The notes below the pieces were generated by a model. That model made no database searches. It was not told the DNA's origin and was given only the letters and a program-made list of their open reading frames with translations. Below, piece by piece: positions 1 through 10,699 of a stretch of 64,000 bases of DNA (the first letter of the stretch is position 1; each line of letters opens with the position of its first letter). The DNA comes from Nemopilema nomurai. Its lineage: Eukaryota > Cnidaria > Scyphozoa > Rhizostomeae > Rhizostomatidae. The stretch covers positions 1,294,846 to 1,358,845 of the forward strand of contig ML133411.1 of assembly GCA_003864495.1 (NCBI GenBank), in the 5' to 3' direction. The position numbers were made by a program, and so were the translations under genes.

Positions 1-742
1 GAACGCCCTCGAGGCCTGGCGGAAGGAGTCAACAGGACAAACAGCCAGGTGCGAAAATCTAGCGAAAAACCCAATTCTTCGAAAAAAGAACCAGAAAAAC
101 AACGAAAACGACAAACTTGAAGCAACACAACAAACTTACTTTGATTCGATTTAGAGGGCACGAAGTTTTCAGCATTTTGAAGTCAGCGAGAGGGCGTACC
201 TGCCGTTCCCCACGTTGCTGCTGCCGCGAGTTTCGGCTCGATTTCTCTCTAAAAAAGGAAAAAAGCCAAAAATTAAACCTCCCGTAACATCATTAAAGAA
301 GTTAATCGATTGATTATCAGAAATTTCCCTGAAAGCAAGGTATCTAGGTATTTAGAGCAATTTAGAGTGAAAAACGCCCTCGGGGCATGGCGGAAGGAGT
401 TCAACAGGTCAACGGCCAGGTGCAAAACCACGCACAAAAGCTAGTTTCTCGAGAGAGAAAAACCAGAAAAACGGCGATCATAACGCAACAAAACAAACTT
501 ACTTTGATTCGTTCTAGAGGGCACGACGAAGTTTTCAGCATTTCGAAGCCAGCGAGAGGCCAGGGGGGCGTGCCTGCAGTTTCTCGTGAATTTTTCTTCT
601 GCCACCGCGGGTTTCGGCTTGATTTCTCACCTAAAATGTGAAAAAAGCAAACAAATCAAATCTCTCTTAGCACCATTTTAAGTAAGCAATCAATTCAGCA
701 TTCAGAAAACATTCTCGAAAGCAAGCAAGCTCGTGGGTAGCA
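1..742 (+). repeat. Tandem duplication, about 371-bp period
   Basis: The unit beginning AACGCCCTCG at position 2 recurs at 373, and the two units stay similar through the ends near 360 and 740 (for example GAAAGCAAG close to each end). Copies B and C of the same family appear to carry only one unit, so this is a duplication private to copy A. Confidence 0.65.
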
Positions 743-1725
743 AATTTTTTTAAATGAATGGAAGCTACCCCAGCGTGGGGTGCATTGGAAAAACTACAAA
801 AAAGGAGGGAAATTTTGTTTAACATCAGGAATATCATCAGATCGAAAGGAGAAACGAAAGTTACTTACTGTAAGGCAGCTTTCAATGGTGAAATTCCCAA
901 AACGCAATGAAAGGCAGCTCCGGTAATAATGAGCACGTCCAATACACACGGGTAGCAAGCACGAAATGACCCCTGCCCTGTACCGAGCACGCTGTTGTTC
1001 TCTACAACCGATCTACGCCTTGTTGCTCTGCTGCGACGCGTCACTCACGTCGGCAACTTGCATTTCGATTGGTGGAAGAGGACTCTCTTTTGTCCCCAAA
1101 CAATGGAGGGCTGCAGAGCGAGACATGTGACCGGGGCAAGCTCGGTCGATCGAGGGCAAGAAAATTTTCTCCCCTCGGCCTGGAAATCGCGAATCGAAGC
1201 AAAAACACAGCGAATTTCAAAAAAACGCTTGCGAATTTTGGAAAAAAAACCAGACATCCAGAAAGAGGCACTCCAGGCGAACCGTACCGCTAAGAAATGG
1301 GGAACGTGGAACGAACCGTTCGGGAGCCAGAGCTCGGAGAAGGCCGACGACCGGCGAACGGCGCTCTGAAAAGTGGCAATGTCCACTAAAAATAAGGAAA
1401 ATTTTGGCAAAAAAACCAGCCACGATCGAAGACGAATGCTCGCCGAAGCGAGGGGTATAAAAACCTTGAGGATGGGGTTTGCCGTGGGGGCAGGAGAGCG
1501 CCGATAAGGAAGTCGAGAAGGGGTCTCGTCGGAGAAAAACGAACTTTTCGATCAAAAATCGTGCGAATTTTCCGGAAAAAAGCCTCAACTCTGTTGGGAG
1601 AACACGTTGGGAAGAAACAGCAAAAAGAATTTGGAAAAAAGACGCAGCAGTTTTGGAGAAAAGGGAGTACAATCGATCGGAGGGAAAGATCATAGGCGCC
1701 GCCTCATGAATATCCGGATTTTAGT
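1..1725 (+). repeat. Family X repeat, copy A (3' part)
   Basis: This is the right-hand end of a long dispersed repeat, cut by the window start. Its first 120 bases match the last 110 bases of the window, and its whole length matches, reversed, parts of 12376-18817. The terminus is set by a block near 1695-1725 (GCCGCCTCATGAAT then ATTTTAGT) that reappears inverted at 12376-12405. Many short overlapping frames exist, but none resembles a known protein. The block is C/G-richer than its neighbours, and a 5' splice-site-like sequence occurs inverted near 870. I regard it as a non-autonomous element or transcribed repeat of unknown class. Confidence 0.7.
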
Positions 1726-2039
1726 ATATATAGATGTTCATTTAATTGATGAAAAATAGTGGTGCAAGATCAGTCTGATCAAAATTTGTGTGCTATTTAA
1801 TCAGAATATTAGTGTTATTTCTGTGCAAGTTCCTAATAACAAATAAATCTTCATAGCAACATGAAGATAAGTTGTATCAAACTGTAAGAATTCATTATCC
1901 AAGCTTTCAAATTAGCTGTTGTCACAAGATTTAAGTTGTGTTTGAATACTAGCAGTTTGCCCCTTATAAATTCAAACAGTAATTTGTGATAGGAAATATC
2001 TAGAGCATTAAAATTTGTTTAGAAAATGTGCAATTAGTG
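1726..2039. other. Unassigned stretch left of the Kolobok
   Basis: AT-rich sequence with no convincing reading frame. It is the left flank of the Kolobok insertion. On the minus strand it would follow directly after the tail of the SWIM/YqaJ gene at 7504-9140 once the Kolobok is removed, so it may be that gene's 3' flank. Confidence 0.5.
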
Positions 2040-2043
2040 TTAA
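2040..2043. repeat. Target site duplication TTAA (left)
   Basis: TTAA lies immediately outside the left inverted repeat and is matched by TTAA at 7500-7503. A TTAA duplication is the hallmark of Kolobok (and piggyBac) insertion. Confidence 0.85.
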
Positions 2044-2063
2044 AGTGCCTGTGACATGATTTT
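2044..2063 (+). repeat. Kolobok left terminal inverted repeat
   Basis: Twenty bases (AGTGCCTGTGACATGATTTT) that are exactly reverse-complementary to 7480-7499. Confidence 0.92.
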
Positions 2064-2207
2064 TTTTATTCTCTTAAATGAAGCGTTGCGCTGCTCTTAT
2101 AGTAGATCTGAACTTTTTTTTTTTGAAATAAAAGCGTTTTGATATTGAAATTAAGCAAAATAGTGCGGCCTAGCCAAGTCGCTTTATCATCATTCGCCGT
2201 TCTCTTG

Positions 2208-2215
2208 TGACGTCA
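2208..2215 (+). promoter_or_regulatory. CRE-like site TGACGTCA upstream of the transposase
   Basis: A perfect palindromic CRE (ATF/CREB-type) octamer lies about 104 bp before the transposase ATG and 164 bp inside the left end. An identical octamer sits in the equivalent place at the other end (7320-7327). I infer a promoter element; no TATA box is obvious between it and the ATG. Confidence 0.5.
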
Positions 2216-2318
2216 TGGGAGGAACTCGTTATCGAGGCTGTTACTTGCTATCAGCTGATATCACGGACGAGTACGCTAATATTCTTTAGTTTAAGCTTTT
2301 ACACCAAGATAACAAACA

Positions 2319-5300
2319 ATGCCAAATCGATGTGTTGTTGGGAAATGCGGGGCAGTATTTAGCGATGGTGTTTCGCTTCATAAATTTCCTAAAGACGAGA
2401 AGATAATTAAGTTATGGGTGAAGTTCGTCCAGTGCACAAGGAAGGACTTTATGAAACACTCGGCGTCTAGTTGCATTTGCAGCCTGCATTTCACCCAAGA
2501 TTGCTTCAAAAAAAACCCGGTTGCTGATTCTCTTGGCTTTGGTAAAAGGTAAGTTACATATATATATATTTCTAACTTATTAATCTAACGTCTGAATGTA
2601 TAGCTATTTTGCGCATAGTTTTTAGGCCAATGCCAAACTCACGATAGGCCACATTGTCAAAGATGTGCTCACAGAAACGTCAGCTTAGCCGTCTAAAGTA
2701 GTAAAAATGACGAAAAATATGTTCATCTGTTTTAGATCATCACAGTTAGAAAAGGGTGCCGTTCCGACGTTAAAGAGGGGGCTTGACAAGGAGTGCCCCA
2801 TGCCTGGACCATCGAAATCAACAGCAGGAACTCGTGGAGCAGTAATAAAACTTGAGCGTGTCAGGGTAATATTATCATTGTTGCATTATAAGCCATAACT
2901 GTTAAAATATAATTTTTTTGCTGTGAATTTTAATATTAATGTTCATTAAATGAGGACATATCGTTTTACTAATTCCAGGCTGTGGCAGCCGCTTGTGCGC
3001 ATACAGACGTGGACGAGGAATTCCCACAAGAGTCTGATGTAGGCACCCCATTATCTACAAAAGATTCTACCAGATCAGTAAAAACTCAAGCATTTGTGAA
3101 AGGAAGAAGCTTAAGTAATTATCACCCTTTTCGCTGTTACGTTTCATTGATATATGTTTGTATTTACAGTTCATTTTATGTTTTTCAGTATCATCCCCTA
3201 GTAGCAACAACACTAGAATTGCTTCACTAAAAACTTCTAATTTATTTTAGAAATTCAAGCTTCACCAAATATGGTGGATAAAGGTGTCCAATGTAACCTG
3301 ATTAGGTTTGACTCTTCAACCCCTGAAAATAGCGATGATGAGGATGATGTAGAAAATTATGGAATTAATGATCAAACATACAATCCAGAAGATGTTACAA
3401 TGGATATTTCAGACGATGATAGCTTAATGGATATAGAAGAAGGGTGGGTGTGTTTCTGTCTGTGTGCGTGTCTGTCTGTTGGTGCATCTTTTTGTATGTG
3501 TGTGTGTGTGTGTGTGTTGTGGTTTTACTTTAACAAATGTATGATCACCATACTGAACTTATAAAAACAATGCAGATATCATCTTAAGTATTGTTCAATA
3601 TCATGATATAATCATTTTACTCTTAATAGGATTTTTATCAAATAAGTGCAATTTTAATTAATCTAGCCACTGTGTTTATAGACTGTGCATTGTGCTCACT
3701 GCCAATATATTATTTTTACCTACAGGCCCTCTCTTGAGCAGTTTGGGGATCATGAGAGAAAATTCCTCGTTCATGAGAGCAAATTGATGGAACTTTTTGC
3801 ATTGTGCACCTTCTGCTTGTCACCTGGATGCAAAGCAACAATCACATCTATCATTGGAGCCATGATCATTATAAGTCAGATGTGTGAAAAATGTGGTGAA
3901 ACCAGAATATGGTGTAATTCACCCTACATTGGAGCTGTACCTTCTTGTAATTTGTTACTGTGTGCTATACTCTTTTCTGGTGGGCTTCCTGGAAAAATTC
4001 TGAAATTTCTCAGATTTTTTGGTGCAGTGACATACAGGTAACCAATACAATTATATATAAGTACATAATGATATAGATATATGTTTTAAAGGCCACCCTC
4101 TGAATGGTCACATTTTACTACACCATATATGTTCTTGTGTAAAAATTCGGTTTGCAAGAAACCTAATTGCAAGTCATTGGGTTCTACACATTTACATTCC
4201 CACGGTCTTGCTTGGTAGTAGATAATAATCTGGGCTTCCATGAATCAGGATTTCAAATATTTCTATATTTTCTTAGTCATAGAACCTACTTCAGGCACCA
4301 GAAAGCATATCTTTGCCCAGCAGTGCAGAGTATTTGGCAAAATGAGATTGCAGCTATCCAGCAAGAAATTCGTAAAAACCAGCATTACACTGTTGTAGGA
4401 GGTGATGCACGTTGCGATTCAATGGGTCACTCTGCTAAATACGGTAGCTACACTTTTGTGGAGCTTGGCCTGAACAAAGTCTTGGATCTTGAACTTGTCC
4501 AGGTGAGAATTATATGTACTTGCATAGTTAGCAAAGAATATAAAATCTAAATTGTACTGTAAGTTCAACAGCCAACAATTTGTGCTTACTGCTTTTATAT
4601 TTATGTTTATCTTTATACATCTAATTGTCATTGTTATACTTGTATTTTAGTATTGTAGTATATAGTATTAGTTTAGTTGAATTTTGAATATTCATAAATA
4701 TGAATATGAATAAGATCATGTTGCTTTATTATTCTACTAATAGTCCAATGAAGTTGGTAGTAGTTATCATATGGAGCAAGAAGGGCTTAAAAGGATCATG
4801 AACCGCATGCAAGAAAATTCTATCAATATCTCCGCCATTGTAACAGATGGTCATAAATCAATCCAAAAGTGGCTTAGGGAGAATTGTAAAGATACAAAGC
4901 ATTTCTTGGATGTGTGGCATGTTGCAAAAGGTGGGTGTTATATGCTTATGCACTCACTATTATAATTTTCATTATTGTTCGATTTCTGATACCTTATAAC
5001 TATATGAAGAACATATTTGTACCTCCATCTAGATTTATCTAGATATTATCAATACACCCTTCAAATTCAAAAACTCATAAATTGGTATCAAGATTTTTAA
5101 CTCTGATTTTGCTTCCTCTTTTCCATAGGTCTTGCAAAAAAGATGGATGCTTTGGGAAAAAGACCCAATTGCTCTCTTGTAAATAGATGGAGCAGAAGTA
5201 TAATCAACCACCTCTATTGGTGCGCAGTTAGCTCTGGGGATAATGGTGACTTAATGCTTGCAAAATGGAACTCTGTAGCAAATCATATCTGTAATATTCA

Positions 5301-6392
5301 TGAAGGACATTCAGATTTATACCCAAAATGTAGTCATAAATCGTTGGATGATGATCCAAGGGAATGGTTTGAAGCTGGTAAGTCCATTGGTGGTTGCAAA
5401 TTTGTGCACTAAATTTGTGAAATTTACTCCTGAATTTTTAATTTTTAATCTCTACTTCTAGGAAGTGAATTCTATGACATCTGGTAGGTATATTTCTTGT
5501 TTCCAGGCATGTGCATTACATTTGTGATATGCCAACTTGAATTTTTTGCTACTTTCAGGAACTGCAGTATATGAACGACTGAGTGAGCTGCTGCAGAGCA
5601 CCCATTTGCAAGCAAGTGTACGTAAATTATCCCCATGCGGCCAAACATCTGCTGTAGAGGGCTACCACAGTCTGGTCAACCAGTTCGCGCCAAAGATGTT
5701 CCATTTCTCATTTCAAAGTATGAAAGCAAGGTAAACTTATAATTTTCTAATGCTCAAATTTCCTTCAAATCTTGTTATGTCTGTAACATTGCCATACCCT
5801 AGTTCCCAAAGTTTTTTGTAAGTAATGCATACTATTTTCTTCCATGAAAAACTTGGTTCAATTAAATTACAGGCTTATGACTGCTGCTCTACACTTCAAT
5901 GAAAACGCAGGTCGTGAGCAGGCTGTGAACAGGGAAGGTAATCTTGAATACAAGATTGTATTCCCAAAGTACAAGAAAGGTGGTTTTATTGTTAGAAAAA
6001 TAACAACTGATTGCACATATGGTAGGTAAAAATAATATTCTAACTAATTAATATATTCTTCTACTATTTCAAACTATGGATTCAAGATGCATAGCACTGA
6101 TAAAAAGAAATTCAACATACACAGTACACAGTGCGATTGCAGATTCAATAAGAAACATTTGCTTTGAGTACCCCCTTCCTGGTGGCAGTTGTGGTGACAT
6201 GAATGTTTTGTTAAAACATCTGCCTTCCCTTTTATAGATTATGTGAGAAAAATATTTGATGAATTCATGAGACGAGCAGAGAATAGCATTGTAGAGTTCG
6301 AAGAAGAGCATCCACAGCCATTATCCAGTCAATATGAGCGACCATCTAAAGATGATTGCATCCAGTCAATGCTGTCTCGATTCCAAAAATAG
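2319..6392 (+). CDS. Kolobok THAP-domain transposase, 11 exons, 712 aa
   Basis: DNA transposase expected to bind the element ends and catalyse TTAA-targeted transposition in the nucleus. Exons by splice consensus: 2319-2548, 2736-2865, 2979-3114, 3251-3443, 3726-4037, 4277-4502, 4744-4930, 5129-5377, 5559-5730, 5873-6021, 6238-6392; all phases agree and total 2,139 nt. Residues 1-75 form a THAP zinc finger (early cysteines MPNRCVVGKC, later CSLHF), followed by an acidic linker near 150-200. The core shows GGDARCDS (Asp 377 or 381), VTDGHKSI (Asp 444), HFLDVWH (about 462-468) and SAVEGYHS (Glu 588), the pattern of Kolobok-type DDE transposases. The start is the first ATG before the THAP cysteines. 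Its stop faces that of the minus-strand gene. Exon 4 and exon 6 borders are the least certain. Confidence 0.85.
3495..3517 (+). repeat. (TG)n microsatellite
   Basis: A run of TG dinucleotides inside intron 4 of the transposase gene. It has no coding role. Confidence 0.85.
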
Positions 6393-6475
6393 ATTATGTA
6401 GATATAAGTATTTGTAATGGGTATTTTTCTACATTTATAAGTGTATGTGTATATGTAAATAGGTCTTGAAGCCCC

Positions 6476-7246
6476 TTAAATGTCTGGAAGCTTAAAACCC
6501 TCAAATACAAAATCCTCCTCATCACCAGGAGGTGGGAAGTGTGCCCGAATGCAGGATACAGCACAACTTGGTAGAACAACTCTTACATGTCTGCCAAGGT
6601 AGTGCCAAATCCATTGCACAAATTGCCTGTAAGCAACATGCCGGAATTTTTTATGCCTTGGACCTTCGTAGGCATCTTCATATTGCTGTTTGTAGTAATA
6701 CCAAGCTGTTTCAAGGGCCCAGACATTTGTACAAACAGCAATAAACCCAGGGTGATCTGTAATACAGGCTAGTGGTTTGTCTGCTCTTTCACTCAATTTC
6801 TCCATAACATTTGGGATAGAGTTACAGCAAATGTTCTCTCTTTTCTTATTTTGTGGCTGGCAATGCCCACACAAACACCTGTGGAAATAAATTGAAGAAA
6901 AACTTGCATAAATATACTATTTAATCAGCATAGACGTATCTTAGTCCACAATAGCGTGATAAAATTTGACGATATGTATGTCATATAATCATTTTTCACG
7001 TATTAAATAGCTTTCTTACCATTGATCTTCAAGTTCCTGCTCTGATGGAATTTCTTTGCGAGGTTGGTCTTCGGGCCTACCTTCGAGGAGCCGCTGCCGT
7101 GGCTCAAACATGTACGGCAATATCTCCGCCGGGATATCTTCTAAGTCATCTTCTCCATCTATTTCAACTTCCAAAAAGGCATCGCTATCGCTACCTTCAA
7201 AAATCTCATCCTCGCTGCCACTACTTTCTCTGGAAATATCGCCCAT
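6476..7246 (-). CDS. P2X7 C-terminal (ballast) domain protein, 2 exons, 209 aa
   Basis: Exon 1 is complement 7020-7246 and exon 2 complement 6476-6878. The splice falls inside the Trp codon of the signature WCLCGHC (about residues 76-82), so the join is well supported. Residues 1-60 are strongly acidic and Ser-rich. The C-terminal part carries ENICC, the Cys/His spacing around CITDHPGF, AYRQFVQW and LPSCAVSCIRAHFP, which are the landmarks of the P2X7 cytoplasmic 'ballast' domain (Pfam P2RX7_C). In the receptor this domain binds zinc and guanine nucleotide; here there are no P2X membrane segments, so the protein is soluble. Its role in the transposon is unknown. The gene is inside the Kolobok ends, converges on the transposase gene with 83 bp between stops, and has no disabling changes. 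Confidence 0.88.
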
Positions 7247-7319
7247 CTTGGACCTGTTAGATTTCCCTCATTGACTACAATACAAAAACTAGAAGGAGGA
7301 GGCGATCGGGTCCCTCCCG

Positions 7320-7327
7320 TGACGTCA
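7320..7327 (-). promoter_or_regulatory. CRE-like site TGACGTCA upstream of the P2X7-domain gene
   Basis: Perfect palindrome 74 bp before the ATG at 7246 and 172 bp inside the right end. It mirrors the site at 2208-2215, which suggests that both genes respond to the same bZIP-type factors. Confidence 0.5.
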
Positions 7328-7479
7328 CTGTCTACTCATTCTGAAAACCAAGATGGCGAATTTTGGCATAGAAGATCGCCAATAACTCCTTCATTTCTCA
7401 CGAAACGTAAAAACTAACCTCAGAAATGAAAATAACAGGCCTTTTTACACAAGATTGGATATATAAACCAAAAAGTACG

Positions 7480-7499
7480 AAAATCATGTCACAGGCACT
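7480..7499 (-). repeat. Kolobok right terminal inverted repeat
   Basis: Exact reverse complement of 2044-2063, followed directly by TTAA at 7500-7503. Confidence 0.92.
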
Positions 7500-7538
7500 T
7501 TAAGTTGAAAAATTTGCATAAAAAACATGAGAATATTT

Positions 7539-8888
7539 CTAAGACTTGTTTTCAATGCATCTTGGCAAAAACTCTCTAATATAAAAGTCTGTTAGCTTGG
7601 GTATGTTTGTTTCTGCCCAGCCATTGTCCCTGCTGACATAAATTACTTTAAGCTCTTTGGTTGTCCAAATTACAAAATGTGCCCATGATACATTGGCAGC
7701 TACCATTTCTCCCTGTACTTCATGCCAGTAATTATGTGTCTCCTTTAATTCTCCTTTCTTTGTTACGAAGAAAGAAGCAGCAGTCTCTTGGCCTTTCAGT
7801 TCATCTTGCAGCATCTCATCAAAATTTCTGTTTCTGTGTCTCCAAGGGCATTTGACTTCCAGGACAACATGCTCTTCATTTGCTGCCCCAGCTACAGTTA
7901 TAATCCCATCTGGAGAGCATCCAAGGAAACCACAAGGGAGCAAAATCAAACCAATACCCTTAACAGAGTTGCCTGTTTGTCTGATGTACTCTTCAATGGC
8001 CCTCTCTTAGTGCATTTGTCCCCATAATATTGAGTCTTTCCCTGCAAGGTTATACTCTCCCATCAATGATTTGAATAATGATGGGGGATAAGGTCTGGCT
8101 GTTAACTGGTGTCTGTTATATGCTGCAACTATGAAACCAAAATTGCTGCCTGTTAGGCGAAACTGCCTATGTTTGCCCCATAACAATGACTTTTGTTGTT
8201 CTTTTGTTTGCTCTGCAAGCCATTTAATTTGATCAGAGGTAACATGGCATCTCTCCATAAACTGTTGCTGATCTTTTTTGAAGACATCCAGGATGCTTCC
8301 AACAGTTCCGGGTTCTGAAACACAAGTGTCCAGTGTTGATGTTGCAGGGGGTTCTGGCCCAACAATCCACAGTAATGGGCAAGGGGTTGACTTTGCCAGA
8401 CTCTTAAAAAGCATTTGTTTATCTCTGGCTTCAACTTTTGTGGAAGTGGCCCTATACTCCGGTTTGCTTTGGGGAAACAAGTCAGAAAGGGTCCTCACAT
8501 TTTGTTTAGCAGCCTTTTTTGGTCGTGCAATGCATGAGTTTGGTAAATCTGTTTTAGATAACCACTTCTTGCTGGCATATAAAGATACAGCTGCCATATG
8601 GCTGCAGATCCATTTTCAACGTGGGCAGTCACGATAAGCATCCTTGAATCCTCCGGAGCCATCTAAAGTTAATGAAACAGAGTAGCTCTTGTCTTTCATT
8701 GACGCTCGAACCACTGCAATGATGGTGAAGTCGGTGATTCTGAATTGGAGAACGAAGTCGGACTTGAACTTGAGCTCCCCCTTCTTAACAGTATTTGTGT
8801 CCTCTTTAAAAAAGTCAAAAATACCTGCTATCGTGATGATTTCGGTTTCCATATTGTTTTCTACTCTTTCTTTAACAGGCCTAAGCAC
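7539..8888 (-). pseudogene. SWIM zinc-finger / YqaJ-type exonuclease gene, broken
   Basis: One frame read from 8888 down to 7539 encodes two recognisable parts. The first is a SWIM-like zinc-binding segment (DCPR…WICSHMAAV, around 8570-8630). The second is a YqaJ/lambda-exonuclease-like nuclease, with FLGCSPDGI, VVLEVKCPW and YWHEVQGEM (7950-7690) supplying the Asp, Glu-x-Lys and Gln positions typical of that fold. Two in-frame stops interrupt it, TGA at 8614-8616 and TAA at 8007-8009; nothing else shifts the frame. The start at 8888 is arbitrary because upstream exons may exist. The pair SWIM plus YqaJ is common in repetitive invertebrate genes of unclear function. The Kolobok lies 36 bp beyond its stop. 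Confidence 0.7.
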
Positions 8889-9129
8889 ACACCTATTACA
8901 CTATCGGCAGCTCGAGGTCAATAACTTGTGTGATATAAAAACGGTCCAGGATATCGCAAGCGAGATTAGCAAACAATGTTTTACTTGCGTAGCGAAATAT
9001 AACTTGAATTTACAGAGGAAATCGCAAAACGAATGTAATTTGTGCGCTTCGAGAAACTGTACCGCAGAATATCCAGAACGTAAACACTCTTGCTCGAACG
9101 GTTGCTACCCCGTCGTCATGGGCCGCCCC

Positions 9130-9142
9130 AACTGACCAATCA
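9130..9142 (-). promoter_or_regulatory. Inverted CCAAT box, possible promoter of the SWIM/YqaJ gene
   Basis: CCAATCAG on the plus strand reads CTGATTGG on the minus strand and lies in a GC-rich patch about 240 bp upstream of the minus-strand reading frame. Position and composition fit a TATA-less promoter, but nothing fixes the start site. Confidence 0.25.
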
Positions 9143-9319
9143 GGTGCGACTTTGGTTTAAAGCCGTATACCGCCCTGTGCCAGCCTCAGTCAGAGAAGAA
9201 AGATCACCCTGCTGATGTGAAAGAAGAAAGCACTGCTTCAGTGACAGCCTCAGCCAAAGAAGAGTCCTATGCTTCTACAAAGCACGAACATTTGCTAACG
9301 GCAACGATACTGAAAACAA

Positions 9320-9932
9320 GGTACCAGTAAGAATATTGTTTGACACGGGAAGCCATCGAACTTATATTAGCGAGAGATTACGTTCAGGACTGAGCTTAAA
9401 ATCATTAGCCAAAGAAACCGTGAATCTGAATACCTTTGGTACCGTTAAATGTAACAAACGTACATGCGATCTTGTAAGTTGTTCTATTGAAACCTTACAT
9501 GGTAGATCTGTAGAAATAAGTGCGCTTACCCACCCGCAAATATGCACTGCCATTAGGCCTATACCGAGTTTTTCATCTTTGGCTCACTTAGCAAACCTAC
9601 GATTAGCAGATCAGCCAGTTACTGAAGTTAGCAGTAATAATCAGATAGATATACTTGTCGGCGTAGATTTTTACTACAGTTTTGTGCCAGGTGAAGTAGT
9701 TAAGGGAGATAGAGGACCAGTTGCAGTTAAAAGCAATTTAGGCTGGTTATTATCTGGCCAAATTGATTGCCATTACATTTGTTCTGAATCTACAATTTCA
9801 AGTTTAAATATTGAACATGATTGTGACTTTTCATCGAAAGAGGAGGAACTTTTTCATTCTTTTAAGCAGGTTTTTCAAACAGAAGAGAAAGAATCTTCAA
9901 GATTTTCAGGATTCCTGAAACATGCAGTTTAA
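9320..9932 (+). pseudogene. BEL/Pao protease region
   Basis: The segment starts with the aspartic protease motif LFDTGSHRTYI and runs through ILVGVDFYY to LGWLLSG, the conserved course of the BEL/Pao peptidase (Peptidase_A17/DUF1758 type). Gag sequence directly upstream is only faintly recognisable (9160-9330). The frame stays open for about 200 residues, then a small shift near 9925 leads into the reverse transcriptase. It is one piece of a pol polyprotein that would be cleaved in a virus-like particle. Confidence 0.8.
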
Positions 9933-10665
9933 CGGCAAAAGACACGAGGTGAATCCCCCATGGAAACTTGAATCGAAAGAGCGTCTGTCCAAAAATATAG
10001 AATTGTCTCTCAGTCGTTTGAAAGGTCTGCAAAATCACATAAAGAATAACAAGCAACTTTCGGAAGAATACGATGGGATTTTCAAACAACAATTGAAAGA
10101 GGGTATAATTGAAAAGGTACTGAAATGTGAAGAGAACAAAGGTGAGGTCTGTATGCTCCCTTATCATGCTGTTGTTAGAGAAGACAAAGATACAACAAAA
10201 ATACGCATTGTGTTTGATGCAAGCGGAAGAGACTCAACTACGTCAATGTCATTAAATCAATTTCTTGTCCAAATTACATTCCTCAATTATTTGATCTTTT
10301 GATTTCTTTTCGATCAAATTCGATAGCCTTAACAGCGGATATTGAAAGGGCATTTCATCAAATAGCTATCAATGAAGCAGATCGTGACTTTTTAAGATTC
10401 TATTGGTTTCGAGACATTGCATCTGATAATCCAGTAATTAATCAATATCGCTTTGCACGTTTGCCATTTGGCTTGGTTTGTTCTCCGGCTATTTTGGGAG
10501 CTATTTTATGTAAGCTTTTGAAAGCTACAAAGGCGACTATCCTGATTTAATTGAATCATTGCATCGTTTTAATGTTGACGATTTGAATAGTGGTTGTAAC
10601 ACAATTGAAAAGGACTTAGAAATTTACGAAACAGCAAAGAAAATTGCATCTTCAGGTTGATTCAA
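9922..10665 (+). pseudogene. BEL/Pao reverse transcriptase region
   Basis: Successive frames hold HEVNPPWK, IRIVFDAS, LTADIERAFHQI, RLPFGLVCSPA and a degenerate catalytic FNVDDLNSG (near 10570). These are RT palm and finger motifs in the right order. Frameshifts near 10300 and 10545 break the frame, so no active enzyme can be made. Confidence 0.8.
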
Positions 10666-10699
10666 TTTACGTAAGTAGCACTCAAACTGTAAAGAACTC

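Larger units (their letters stand above)
2044..7499 (+). mobile_element. Kolobok DNA transposon, apparently complete
   Basis: A 5,456-bp element bounded by TTAA duplications and perfect 20-bp terminal inverted repeats beginning AGTGCCTGTGACATG (2044-2063 and 7480-7499). It holds two convergent spliced genes whose stop codons are only 83 bp apart. The plus-strand gene is a THAP-domain transposase; the minus-strand gene encodes an acidic protein with a P2X7-type C-terminal domain. TTAA target, THAP finger and a DDE-type core together match Kolobok; piggyBac is unlikely because the core motifs differ. Every predicted exon joins in frame with consensus GT/AG borders and no stop codons, so the copy could be young and autonomous. 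Confidence 0.9.

Noticed and set aside
995..1710. Several overlapping 60-150-codon frames on both strands of family X copy A.
   Set aside because: They overlap in all phases, lack motifs and are not preserved in copy B; they reflect low stop frequency in a GC-richer repeat.
2044..7499. piggyBac, because of the TTAA target.
   Set aside because: The THAP finger and the GGDARCDS/TDGH/VEGYHS motifs are not piggyBac-like, and the ends do not begin with CCY as is usual there.
8278..8637. Plus-strand 119-codon frame.
   Set aside because: It is antisense to the SWIM/YqaJ coding frame and has no motif.
7539..8888. YqaJ/lambda-type exonuclease as evidence for an integrated virus or phage.
   Set aside because: Domain combination with SWIM, the surrounding introns and the absence of any other viral gene point to a eukaryotic repetitive gene.
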